DNA from: Ectopseudomonas mendocina
GTDB lineage: Bacteria > Pseudomonadota > Gammaproteobacteria > Pseudomonadales > Pseudomonadaceae
NCBI RefSeq assembly: GCF_007049795.1
Contig: NZ_SCFY01000007.1
Location: 124,001-188,000 of the forward strand
Reading direction: 5' to 3'
Length of the DNA stretch: 64,000 nucleotides
Shown: positions 9,999 through 18,388 of the stretch, piece after piece
Position numbering within the stretch: the first letter of the stretch is position 1
How the letters are laid out: each line of letters starts with the position of its first letter
The notes under the pieces: model-generated
What the model was told of the DNA's origin: nothing
Seen by the model: the letters and a program-made list of their open reading frames with translations, nothing else
Database searches by the model: none
Made by a program: the position numbers and the translations under genes

Positions 9999-10018
9999 GG
10001 GAATTCTCCGTTGTTGTT

Positions 10019-10761
10019 ATTTTTAGCTAAGGACGCGGCAGTGCTGTGCAGGCAGTCTTCTGGCGCCGGAATAGGCACTCGCGAAGCGGATTGAACGATG
10101 AGGGGTTGGCAGTGAGGTGATAGCAGAACATGGCTGACCTCTTGTCTTTTTTATCAGTCCGGCCGCGCGACAGGCGCGCGAGCTTGTACGTGCCAGAGCA
10201 GGTGACGTGCCAGGTTGTCGGATCACCGCTCTACAGCAATCGCGGCTGAAGTCCCTCCCACTGAGCCAGCACGGCTTGCCTCCCCTCTTCAATTCACAGG
10301 TGACCGATACATCGTAGGGCGGGTGCAACCCGCCAGAATGGCGACGGCGGGTTGCACCCGCCCAACGCGCTGAATTGTGGAGCACCGCAAACCGTGGGAG
10401 GCGCTTCAGCGGCGACAAGCTCTAGAGCGGATGAGCCCAATGCTACGGGCTGAAATAGGCAAAATTCCGCTTGTGAGGCAGGGGTGAAAAGCAAGAATCC
10501 GCCGATCGAGTTATGTTGGGCAGGCTGTTACTCATCCCGGCGGACCGGACCGCTGGCAGCTTTCGTACTTTCCGGTCTGGTCACATTTTTGCGCCAAGCA
10601 GTGGCCTATTTGGGCTGGCTCGCAGAGTGAGTGCCAACCCAGTCACATTGCTGTGGTTGGGTTTTCCCCTAGACTTGCTCAAGGTATCAAGGACGATATC
10701 AGTGCAGAGTCTGCGCTGCGCTGTCACGCGACGTATTCCCGGTTGGTCCAGAGGGTCCTCA
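10019..10761. other. 743-bp intergenic region with nested REP repeats
   Basis: No gene is convincing here. A perfect 18-bp stem GGGCGGGTGCAACCCGCC (10317-10334) pairs with 10346-10363. Outside it, a second inverted pair of REP-like sequences (CGCGGCTGAAGTCCC... at 10241-10261 and GTGGGAGGCGCTTCAGC... at 10394-10414) faces inward. The part just upstream of 10762 has a weaker hairpin (GACCGGACC at about 10540 and GGTCTGGTC at about 10572) that could lie in the leader of the coiled-coil gene. Confidence 0.6.
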
Positions 10762-12129
10762 ATGAGCATGCAGAACAAGCCGCAGATGGTGGAAGCCGTG
10801 ATGTTCTTCAGTGAACGCGGTATCTGCAAACAGATGATGTTCCCTGAGTTCGAGGCTTTGCTCGACGGCGTGGTGAACATGCCCGAGTTCGCCGACGAGC
10901 AGATGCGTGCGGTGTTCGTGGTGATCAACCCGCGCCTGCTGGTCAGGGCTGCGGTGTTCTTCTTTCTGGATTTCGACGAAGACGGTCGCCCCGACAAGGG
11001 CTGGAATATTCCTCTGCAACATCTGGCCGAGCGTGCAGGCCGTGGTCCGGATCTTGGCGCCGGGCCGATTCGTCTGGCCTGTCGCAGCCAGTGTCCGGTT
11101 TCCTGGCATCAGATGCACCTTTGGGACCCCAGCCTGGCGCCCGCTCAGAATGACCTGGTGCTGCTGCGCGATGCCGTCAAGCGCAATCAGCTTGGGCTGC
11201 TGATCGAGGACGACAGTGCTCAGGCGGTGGTTGCCGAGCGTTTGCAGGTGGCCTCCGAAGATAAATGGTATGCGCCCGATCCTACCAAGGAAGTAGCCGA
11301 GCAACTGGCGCAGAAAATGGATCAGGAACATCGAGCCAAGACCGCGCAGCTGATTCAGCAGCAGCGTCTGCGCATCACCAGCCTGACCCAGCAGCATGAA
11401 GACGAGCTGGCCAAGTTCAAACTGGCCAGCGAGGAGCAGAGCAAGAATCTGCAGGGGCAGATTCATGGGCTGCATCAGGCGCTGCGCCAGCAGGAGGAGC
11501 TCAATGCTAACCTCAAGGCGCAACTGGCCGCCCAGGCCGAAAGATTCCAGAGCAGCCGTGAAGACATGACTCAACAGCTGCGTGCCCTTGAGCGTCATGG
11601 TCGTACCGAGGGCGACATCCTGCGTGCGCAGTTCGACGGCGAAATGCGCGCCAAGGTGGTTGCGGCCGTGGCGGAGTACAAGGAGCAGATCGCCATTCGT
11701 GACGTTGAACTGGCCTATCGCAACGAGCTGGATGCCCAGTTGCAAGCGGAAATCGAGCGCCTCAAGCGTGAGCGCGATGCATTCGCCAGTCAGGGCGGTG
11801 ACCAGGTGCTGGATCGTCTGGCCAAGCTTGGCGTGGTGTTCGTGGTGTACCACCCTGGCGCCGGGCACCTGACCATTCCTCTACAGGACGTCGCCCGCTA
11901 CCAGGACAACCCGATGGCCTACGCTGCGGGTAAGTGCTTCGTTTCCGAAGAGCAGTATCGACACTGGTTGGCGCATTATCAGCAGCCCAGCTGCGACGCA
12001 GCTTTGCCTAGTGGAGAGCGCTGCGCCATTCCCATCGATCGTGTCGATACGCCCAGCCGTTTCACCCTGGGTGATTCGAACTGCTGCGCGCGGCACAAGG
12101 CGAGTAGTCGTCTGCGCACTGTCAGCTGA
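10762..12129 (+). CDS. Conserved coiled-coil protein with cysteine-rich tail, unknown function
   Basis: 455 residues from ATG 10762 (MSMQNKPQMVEAVMFFSERG); the frame is open further upstream but with atypical composition. Residues 1 to about 175 are a globular domain. Residues about 178-345 are a long Gln/Glu/Lys-rich coiled coil (QKMDQEHRAKTAQLIQQQ, then RALERHGRTEGDILRAQFDG). The C-terminal ~110 residues are again globular and end with several cysteines (SCDAALPSGERCAIPI, SNCCARH), perhaps a metal site. It ends 2 bp before the PLP-enzyme gene. Coiled-coil proteins of this type are sometimes labelled chromosome-partition proteins, but I see no Walker motif, so I do not assign that function. 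Confidence 0.75.
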   Translation: MSMQNKPQMVEAVMFFSERGICKQMMFPEFEALLDGVVNMPEFADEQMRAVFVVINPRLLVRAAVFFFLDFDEDGRPDKGWNIPLQHLAERAGRGPDLGAGPIRLACRSQCPVSWHQMHLWDPSLAPAQNDLVLLRDAVKRNQLGLLIEDDSAQAVVAERLQVASEDKWYAPDPTKEVAEQLAQKMDQEHRAKTAQLIQQQRLRITSLTQQHEDELAKFKLASEEQSKNLQGQIHGLHQALRQQEELNANLKAQLAAQAERFQSSREDMTQQLRALERHGRTEGDILRAQFDGEMRAKVVAAVAEYKEQIAIRDVELAYRNELDAQLQAEIERLKRERDAFASQGGDQVLDRLAKLGVVFVVYHPGAGHLTIPLQDVARYQDNPMAYAAGKCFVSEEQYRHWLAHYQQPSCDAALPSGERCAIPIDRVDTPSRFTLGDSNCCARHKASSRLRTVS

Positions 12130-12131
12130 CC

Positions 12132-13073
12132 TTGCCAATACGGATTCCCACCTGGCGCCCGCGGGCGCCGCTACAACCTCTGCAACTGGACTGGCTCGAG
12201 GCTGCCGGCGTCGAACTCGCTTGCCTGCGCCTGGATCTTGTCGACCCACTGCTGTCCGGCAACAAGTGGTTCAAGCTCGCGCCCTATCTTGAGCAGGCCG
12301 CTGCGGCCGGCGCGCACGGTGTGATCAGCCTGGGTGGTGCGCACTCCAATCATCTGCATGCGCTGGCCGCGGCGGGCCGGCGTTTCGGCTTCGCCACCGT
12401 CGGCCTGTTACGTGGTGAGGAGCAGCAGACCCCGACCGTCGATGATCTGCAGCGCATGGGCATGACCCTGCACTGGCTGGGCTATGGCGGTTACCGTGCG
12501 CGGCATCAACCGGATTTCTGGGTGCCATGGCTCGCTCGATACCCGGATTTTCAGTTGATTGGTGAGGGCGGTCTGGGGCTTCAGGGCGCCAGTGGCTGTA
12601 GCTGTCTGGTGGCGATGGCCGAAGCGCAGTTGGCCGATATCAGCTGGTCCGATTTCGATGCCTGGTGGCTGGCTACGGGGACCGGCACTACCCTGGCCGG
12701 TTTGCTGCTGGGTGATGGTCAGCGCAGCGTATTCGGCGCGCAGGCGGTACCCAATGATCACGGCGTCGCCACTCAGGTCGCCACGTTGCTGGACGAGGCC
12801 GGGGCGTCGACGCGGCGTTACCAACTGATCGAGGCAGCACGCGGCGGTTTTGCCCGTATCGATGAGCCGCTACGCCAGTTCATCCTGGAAACCGAGCAAG
12901 CCTGCGGTGTGCCATTGGAGCCTGTGTATACCGGCAAGGCGCTGATGGCGCTACGCGATTTCTGCGAGCAAGGTCAACTCGCACGCGGCACTCGGCTGAT
13001 CTTCATTCATACTGGCGGCTTGCAAGGTCGACGGGTGTTGATGGGCGCCAGTGCCGACTACACTCAGGTCTGA
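12132..13073 (+). CDS. PLP-dependent ACC deaminase/D-cysteine desulfhydrase-family enzyme
   Basis: 313 residues. Fold-type II pyridoxal-phosphate enzyme. LLSGNKWFKLAPYL (Lys45 or Lys48) carries the lysine that should bind PLP; SLGGAHSNHLHALAAAGRRF is the SxGxHSNH substrate/cofactor loop; ATGTGTTLAGLL is the glycine-rich phosphate-binding loop. The start is TTG at 12132, two bases after the previous stop, with no Shine-Dalgarno visible, so translation is probably coupled; there is no in-frame ATG before the conserved region. The substrate could be D-cysteine, 1-aminocyclopropane-1-carboxylate or another amino acid and cannot be told from motifs alone. Confidence 0.85.
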   Translation: MPIRIPTWRPRAPLQPLQLDWLEAAGVELACLRLDLVDPLLSGNKWFKLAPYLEQAAAAGAHGVISLGGAHSNHLHALAAAGRRFGFATVGLLRGEEQQTPTVDDLQRMGMTLHWLGYGGYRARHQPDFWVPWLARYPDFQLIGEGGLGLQGASGCSCLVAMAEAQLADISWSDFDAWWLATGTGTTLAGLLLGDGQRSVFGAQAVPNDHGVATQVATLLDEAGASTRRYQLIEAARGGFARIDEPLRQFILETEQACGVPLEPVYTGKALMALRDFCEQGQLARGTRLIFIHTGGLQGRRVLMGASADYTQV

Positions 13074-13095
13074 CCAGCGGAGCCTGGAAATCCTC

Positions 13096-14205
13096 ATGAG
13101 CGAACCCCTTACCCCCGAACAACTGCGCAGCCTGACGCCGCTCAACGCGCTTTCCGCGCAGCAGTGGCGCGAGTTGCGTAGCCAGTTGGTACCGCAGCCG
13201 CTGTTGGCCGGGCAACTGCTGTTTCGTCAGGGGGATCAGGCGCGCCTGACCTGCTATCTGCTGGCCGGCGAGTTGCAGCTGCAGGATGCCGCGGGCAGGA
13301 CGCAGACGTTGCAGGCCGGCAGCGAGATCAGCTGTCACCCGGTGTCACCCAGCCTGCCACGGTTGCATGACGCTCGCGCCTTGACCGATATCAGCGTGCT
13401 GATGATCGACAGTGCCACGCTCGATCGCCTGTTGACCTGGCGTCTGGCGCATCAGGATCTGTTACTGGCATTGCAACACAGTGGCGCCGATATCGAATGG
13501 CTGGAGCGACTGCTGGAAAACCCGCTATTTGCCAAGGTACCGCCAGCCAACGTGCAGAACATGCTAGCGCGGCTACAGAGGGTCGAGCTGGCTGCTGGCA
13601 GTCAGGTGCTTGAAGAAGGCGCTACCGGCGATTGTTGCTACTTCCTGGAAAGTGGCCGCGCCGAGGTGATTCGCGGCGCCGGCAGTGATCACCAGGTGCT
13701 GGCGGAGCTGGAGGTGGGCGCCTGTTTCGGTGAAGAAGCGCTGCTTGCTGATCGGCCACGCAACGCCACGGTGACCATGGTCGAGGCGGGCAGTGTGTTG
13801 CGCCTGGATCGCCAGGATTTCTTTGCTTTGCTCAAGGCTCCAGTCGTGGCCGAGGTGTCGCTGGGCGAGGGCGCCAGGTTGCTGACGCAGGGCGCGCAGT
13901 GGCTGGATGTGCGTCTGCAGGAAGAGTACGAGAAGGCGCACGCGCCGCAAGCGCTGCACATGCCGCTGCAGCTGTTGCGCCTCAAGGCGCGCCTGCTGGA
14001 TCGCTCACGTACCTACCTGTGCTATTGCGATAGCGGCAAGCGCAGTAGCAGTGCAGTGTTTCTGCTCTCGCAACTGGGTTACAGCGTTTATGCCTTGCGC
14101 GGAGGCCTGGACGTCCTGCCGGCGGTGCAGCGTGATGCGCTGCTCTGTGAAAGCGGCGCAGGGTATCTGGCTCGTTCCGGTGGGCGTACCGAGCGTAGCC
14201 GTTGA
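13096..14205 (+). CDS. Two cyclic-nucleotide-binding-like domains fused to a rhodanese domain
   Basis: 369 residues from ATG 13096. Residues ~15-135 and ~140-270 are two CNMP/CRP-type beta-barrel domains. The second has the better preserved signature (GATGDCCYFLESGRAEVI, GACFGEEALLADRPRNATV, including the FGE-x-x-L-x5-R-x-A-T phosphate-binding cassette). Residues ~280-350 form a rhodanese domain with active-site loop CDSGKRSS, so Cys311 is a candidate persulfide carrier. No DNA-binding HTH is present, which separates it from CRP-type regulators. It may couple a nucleotide signal to sulfur transfer or thiol chemistry (inference). It lies 22 bp after the PLP enzyme. Confidence 0.85.
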   Translation: MSEPLTPEQLRSLTPLNALSAQQWRELRSQLVPQPLLAGQLLFRQGDQARLTCYLLAGELQLQDAAGRTQTLQAGSEISCHPVSPSLPRLHDARALTDISVLMIDSATLDRLLTWRLAHQDLLLALQHSGADIEWLERLLENPLFAKVPPANVQNMLARLQRVELAAGSQVLEEGATGDCCYFLESGRAEVIRGAGSDHQVLAELEVGACFGEEALLADRPRNATVTMVEAGSVLRLDRQDFFALLKAPVVAEVSLGEGARLLTQGAQWLDVRLQEEYEKAHAPQALHMPLQLLRLKARLLDRSRTYLCYCDSGKRSSSAVFLLSQLGYSVYALRGGLDVLPAVQRDALLCESGAGYLARSGGRTERSR

Positions 14206-14259
14206 TTGGCGCTGGCCCTGCGGTCTATCAACGAGGTGGGTGACGCCCGCGGATTGCCG

Positions 14260-14289
14260 GTAGCAGCATCCCGGATTGCATCGGGCTAC
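14260..14289. repeat. Degenerate REP-like palindrome
   Basis: GTAGCAGCATCCCGGATTGC followed by ATCGGGCTAC; one half resembles the TAGCCCGGATGCA element seen at 46700. It separates the convergent rhodanese and DUF1853 genes. Confidence 0.4.
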
Positions 14290-15230
14290 GACTGCGCCGG
14301 CCACTGATCGTTGACCAGAAACACCCGTTCGACCTCTCGCCAGTTCCCGGCGTGATCTTCCTCCAGGCGCACCAGCAACTGCGCCTGAGCGTCCGGTCGT
14401 AACAGCTTCAGCCATTGCTGGAAGGTGTCTGCGGGCCAGGCCTCGCCAGTCTTTATCAGCGCCGGTGCGAGCCAGGCCAATCGCGGCAAGGGTTGCCAGC
14501 GAGCGTCTGGTTTGGTCGCGGCGAAAGCATCCCAGTCGCACTGGTATAGCCAATTGCCCCGGCAGTGCTCGGGGCCCGCGCCGCGAGGTGATGGGCAACC
14601 ATCAGGCCAGGGGTAGAACAAGTAGCCGCCGAGCCAGAAGGCGGACCGAGTATCGCCCAACTGCAGCTCCTTCAAGGTCGCGCGTGCCTCGCGGCGCGAC
14701 GACAGGGGCAACTGGTGCTGCGCGAGGTGACCGAGTTTCAGGTCAAGCCGATCATGGCTGCCGGGGCCGAGCCAGTCCGCCGCGTCGCTACCGCGCGTGC
14801 CCAGGTAGAACTTCACCGCCAGCTCCAGGTGATGCTCGCCTTCCGCGTCGCGCAATAGCAGGTCCAACTCGCCCAGTGTCTGGCCGTTCTGGCGGATCGG
14901 CAGGTTGGCTGCGACCACCTCTACATCCGGCGCCGCGTGCAGGGCGAACTGCCACAGGCGTTCGTAATAGAGGCCGAGGCGGCGCACCGGTTTCGTGGCC
15001 AGCCAGGCATGCAGGGCACCGGCATCGTTGTCCTGCTGCACGAGCCAGTCAGTCAGCCGCTGCGGTTGCTGCGTCCAGCAACTGGCCTGTAGCGGATGAC
15101 GCTGGACTTTCGTGGTCTCACCGAGCATGGGTGGCGAGAGCAGCGTCCACGCCAGGTCGCGCACGGCAGGGGTATGCAGGCTTTGCAGCGGGTCATGCAT
15201 CAGGTCAGGGGCGCTCATGATCTCGAGCAT
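14286..15230 (-). CDS. DUF1853 family protein
   Basis: 314 residues (302 if the second ATG at 15218, MSAPDLMHDPLQSLHTP, is used; neither start has a strong ribosome site). Matches the DUF1853 family, known only as conserved in proteobacteria. The central stretch GELDLLLRDAEGEHHLELAV followed by KFYL has the spacing of a PD-(D/E)xK nuclease core (Asp in the first strand, then E-x-x-x-K). No biochemistry is known to me. It is transcribed divergently from nadK across an 85-bp gap. Confidence 0.8.
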   Translation of the reverse strand: MLEIMSAPDLMHDPLQSLHTPAVRDLAWTLLSPPMLGETTKVQRHPLQASCWTQQPQRLTDWLVQQDNDAGALHAWLATKPVRRLGLYYERLWQFALHAAPDVEVVAANLPIRQNGQTLGELDLLLRDAEGEHHLELAVKFYLGTRGSDAADWLGPGSHDRLDLKLGHLAQHQLPLSSRREARATLKELQLGDTRSAFWLGGYLFYPWPDGCPSPRGAGPEHCRGNWLYQCDWDAFAATKPDARWQPLPRLAWLAPALIKTGEAWPADTFQQWLKLLRPDAQAQLLVRLEEDHAGNWREVERVFLVNDQWPAQS

Positions 15231-15315
15231 AGCGCAGCAACAGCAGTGGTTTGCTGCGGCCCCGGCGTTTGGCCGATAATCTCTCTTCGTTTCTTATCTG
15301 TCTGGCGGGAGTCCC

Positions 15316-16203
15316 ATGGAGCAATTTCGCAATGTCGGCATCATCGGGCGCCTGGGTAGCACGCGGGTGCTGGAAACCGTGCGGCGACTCAAGCGCTTTC
15401 TGATCGACCGCCACCTGCATGTGATCCTCGAGGACACCATCGCCGACCTGCTGCCGGGACACGGCCTGCAAACCTCCTCACGCAAGATGCTTGGCGAGGT
15501 CTGCGACCTGGTGATCGTCGTCGGTGGCGACGGCAGTATGCTCGGCGCAGCCCGCGCCCTGGCACGGCACAAGGTGCCGGTGCTGGGGATCAACCGTGGC
15601 AGTCTGGGTTTTCTCACCGATATTCGCCCTGATGAGCTTGAGCTCAAGGTGGCGCAGGTGCTCGAAGGCCAGTACCTGACCGAGAATCGCTTCTTGCTCG
15701 AAGCCGAGGTGCGTCGTCAGGGCGAGGCCATCGGCCAGGGCGACGCGCTCAACGACGTGGTGCTGCACCCCGGCAAGTCGACGCGGATGATCGAGTTCGA
15801 GCTGTATATCGACGGTCAATTCGTTTGCAGCCAGAAGGCCGACGGCCTGATCGTCGCCACGCCCACGGGTTCTACCGCCTATGCGCTGTCTGCTGGCGGG
15901 CCGATCATGCATCCCAAACTCGATGCCATCGTGGTGGTGCCGATGTACCCGCATACGCTGTCCAGCCGGCCCATCGTGGTCGACGGCAATAGCGAGCTGA
16001 AGGTGGTGGTGTCGGCGGACATGACCATCTATCCGCAGGTGTCCTGCGACGGCCAGAACCACTTCACCTGTGCCCCGGGCGACACCCTGCACGTGGCCAA
16101 GAAAGCGCAGAAACTGCGCCTGATCCATCCGCTGGATCATAACTACTACGAGGTTTGCCGTACCAAGCTAGGCTGGGGCAGTCGCCTGGGAGGGCAGGAC
16201 TGA
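15316..16203 (+). CDS. nadK: NAD kinase
   Basis: 295 residues, the usual length. Phosphorylates NAD to NADP with ATP. VVGGDGSML near residue 70 is the GGDG motif, NRGSLGFLTDI the NE/D-type loop, and ADGLIVATPTGSTAYALSAG the substrate-binding signature. ATG 15316 follows GCGGGAGTCCC. The next gene starts on the base after its stop, so nadK heads an operon with the phosphatase and rhomboid genes. Confidence 0.97.
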   Translation: MEQFRNVGIIGRLGSTRVLETVRRLKRFLIDRHLHVILEDTIADLLPGHGLQTSSRKMLGEVCDLVIVVGGDGSMLGAARALARHKVPVLGINRGSLGFLTDIRPDELELKVAQVLEGQYLTENRFLLEAEVRRQGEAIGQGDALNDVVLHPGKSTRMIEFELYIDGQFVCSQKADGLIVATPTGSTAYALSAGGPIMHPKLDAIVVVPMYPHTLSSRPIVVDGNSELKVVVSADMTIYPQVSCDGQNHFTCAPGDTLHVAKKAQKLRLIHPLDHNYYEVCRTKLGWGSRLGGQD

Positions 16204-17178
16204 ATGTCCCTCGACCCCCATCGTGGCTATGACCTGATCGGTGATATCCACGGTTGTGCGCAAACCCTCGAACGCTTGCTTGAACGGCTGGGTTACAGCC
16301 GCCAGGGTGGCGTGTGGTGCCATCCGAGGCGCATGGTGATCTTCCTCGGTGACCTGGTCGACCGCGGCCCTGGCATTCGCGAGGCCCTGCACCTTGTGCA
16401 CGATATGGTCCGCGCCGGCCAGGCGCTGTGCATCATGGGCAATCACGAGTTTTACGCGCTGGGCTGGAGCACGCCGGCACCGCCAGGCAGCGGCCGACAG
16501 TACGTGCGCGAACACAGCCCGCGCCACCAGCGCCTGATGCGCGAGACATTGGCGCAGTTCGAGGATCATCCGCAGGAGTGGCGCGAGTTCCTCCGCTGGT
16601 TCTACGAGATGCCGCTGTTCATCGATGCCGGGCGCTTCCGCGTGGTGCACGCCTGCTGGGATGATGAGTTGATCACGCCGCTCAAGGCGCAATTCCCCGA
16701 TGGCTGCATCGACGAACATTTCCTGCAGGCCTCGGCGGTGCCCGGCAGTTTCGCCAACATGGCGCTCGATCGCCTGTTACGCGGGACCGACATGCGTCTG
16801 CCGCATGGTCTGACCCTGACCAGCGGCGATGGCTTCACCCGCTCGTACTTCCGCACCAAGTTCTGGGAGGAGGACCCGAAGACTTATGGCGATATCGTCT
16901 TCCAGCCCGATGCCTTGCCGGAGCTGGCGGCGCAGACGCCGTTGACTGAACTGCAGAAGGACGAGCTGCTCAGGTACGGCGAGCATGAGCCGCTGCTGTT
17001 CGTCGGTCACTACTGGCGACGTGGCAAGCCGGCGCCGATCAGGCCCAACCTGGCCTGCCTGGATTACAGCGCAGTGGTCGGCGGCCGCCTGGTGGCTTAT
17101 CGCCTGGATCAGGAAACACGTCTTGATGCGGGCAAATTCGTCTGGGTCGATGTCGACCCGCAGGAGGCACCGCGATGA
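16204..17178 (+). CDS. Calcineurin-like serine/threonine phosphatase (metallophosphoesterase)
   Basis: 324 residues, starting immediately after the nadK stop. Carries the PPP-type metal-binding motifs in order: GDIHG (residues ~13-17), GDLVDRGP (~48-55) and GNHE (~79-82), with later histidines in VVHACWDDE and FVGHYWRR. It therefore probably dephosphorylates phosphoproteins or small phosphoesters in the cytoplasm using two metal ions. Its stop overlaps the rhomboid ATG (ATGA at 17175-17178). Confidence 0.9.
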   Translation: MSLDPHRGYDLIGDIHGCAQTLERLLERLGYSRQGGVWCHPRRMVIFLGDLVDRGPGIREALHLVHDMVRAGQALCIMGNHEFYALGWSTPAPPGSGRQYVREHSPRHQRLMRETLAQFEDHPQEWREFLRWFYEMPLFIDAGRFRVVHACWDDELITPLKAQFPDGCIDEHFLQASAVPGSFANMALDRLLRGTDMRLPHGLTLTSGDGFTRSYFRTKFWEEDPKTYGDIVFQPDALPELAAQTPLTELQKDELLRYGEHEPLLFVGHYWRRGKPAPIRPNLACLDYSAVVGGRLVAYRLDQETRLDAGKFVWVDVDPQEAPR

Positions 17179-18035
17179 CGGCAGTAGAAGTACTGCGCTT
17201 GCCGCTGGATACCGACTTGAGCGGCTTTGTTGGCCTGTTGCGGCGCTTGAACGTGCCGCACCGGGTGGCGGAAGAGGGCGGGCAGCAGGTGCTCTGGGTG
17301 CCAGATGAGCAGCTTGCCGGGCAGGTGCGCGAGCTTTACGCGCGCCATCCGCAGGGCGATGCCGGCGGAGAGTTGCCGGCAAGCCCTGCGCTGGTGCGGG
17401 ACAGCTTCTTCACGCAGTTGCGGCGCAGTCCGGTTACGGCACTGGTGCTGCTGGCGACCTTCATCGTCTTTGCCGTGACCTTGGCGGGCGAGAATTTTTC
17501 CACTATCCGCTGGCTGAGCTTCGTCGATTTTCGTATCGACGGTGAGCGCATCTATCTGACCTATCTGGATGCCACTTTGGGCAGCGGTCAGTGGTGGCGC
17601 CTGATCACGCCGATGCTGATTCACTTCGGCTGGCTGCACCTGGCGATGAACAGCCTGTGGTACTGGGAGCTGGGGCGGCGGATCGAGTTTCGTCAGGGAG
17701 CCATTGGTCTGTTCGGGCTGACCTTGCTGTTCGGCCTGGCGTCGAACTTCGCCCAATACTGGTGGGCTGGGCCGTCGTTGTTCGGCGGGTTGTCTGGCGT
17801 GCTTTATGGCCTGCTCGGGCATTGCTGGATCTACCAGCGCCTGGCACCAAATCCGGCCTACCGGCTGCCGCCCGGCGTATTGGTGATGATGCTGATCTGG
17901 CTGGTTGTTTGTATGACCGGCATCTTCGAAACCCTGGGGGTTGGCGCTATCGCCAACGGCGCGCACGTCGGTGGCCTGCTCATCGGCTGCCTGACAGGGC
18001 TGCTTGGCGGTATGCTGGCCCGACGTAGTGCTTGA
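17175..18035 (+). CDS. Rhomboid-family intramembrane serine protease (GlpG-like)
   Basis: 286 residues. A cytoplasmic N-terminal domain of about 95 residues (LRRLNVPHRVAEEGGQQVLW resembles the GlpG N-terminal domain) is followed by six hydrophobic segments. Ser207 in FGGLSGVLYG and His264 in NGAHVGGLLIG form the catalytic dyad; HLAMNSLWYW carries the conserved HxxxN. It cleaves membrane-protein substrates within the bilayer. Overlaps the phosphatase gene by 4 nt. Confidence 0.93.
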   Translation: MTAVEVLRLPLDTDLSGFVGLLRRLNVPHRVAEEGGQQVLWVPDEQLAGQVRELYARHPQGDAGGELPASPALVRDSFFTQLRRSPVTALVLLATFIVFAVTLAGENFSTIRWLSFVDFRIDGERIYLTYLDATLGSGQWWRLITPMLIHFGWLHLAMNSLWYWELGRRIEFRQGAIGLFGLTLLFGLASNFAQYWWAGPSLFGGLSGVLYGLLGHCWIYQRLAPNPAYRLPPGVLVMMLIWLVVCMTGIFETLGVGAIANGAHVGGLLIGCLTGLLGGMLARRSA

Positions 18036-18050
18036 TCCGACTTTAGACCT

Positions 18051-18105
18051 GTAGGGCGGGTGCCACCCGCCAGCTCTGTGTTTCGGCGGGTTTCACCCGC
18101 CCTAC
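18051..18105. repeat. REP palindrome
   Basis: Near-perfect 21-bp arms at 18051-18071 and 18085-18105 (GTAGGGCGGGTG...ACCCGCCCTAC) with a 13-base loop, between the rhomboid gene and the yeaC-like gene. Same family as the hairpin at 10317-10363. Confidence 0.85.
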
Positions 18106-18124
18106 GATTTATCTGGAGACCTGT

Positions 18125-18388
18125 ATGTCGTCCTTTCTCGATGCGATTGAAAACATCACCCCGGAAATCTACGAAAGCCTCAAGCTGGCCGTGGAAATCG
18201 GTAAATGGCCGGACGGCCGCAAGCTGACTCAGGAACAGAAAGAGCTGAGCCTGCAGGCGATGATCGCCTGGGAAATGCAGAACCTGCCGGAGGAAGAGCG
18301 CACCGGTTACATGGGCCCTCAGGAATGCAGCAGCAAATCCGAGCCGGTGCCGAACCTGTTGTTCAAGTCCTCGGATACCCTGCACTGA
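18125..18388 (+). CDS. yeaC: YeaC-like DUF1315 family protein
   Basis: 87 residues. Typical DUF1315 sequence: NITPEIYESLKLAVEIGKWP, DGRKLTQEQKELSLQAMIAW and EEERTGYMGP. Function is unknown in the family. Preceded by TCTGGAGACCTGT, a fair ribosome site. Its stop overlaps the DUF2797 start (TGATG), so the two are translated together, a linkage I recall as conserved in pseudomonads. Confidence 0.9.
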   Translation: MSSFLDAIENITPEIYESLKLAVEIGKWPDGRKLTQEQKELSLQAMIAWEMQNLPEEERTGYMGPQECSSKSEPVPNLLFKSSDTLH

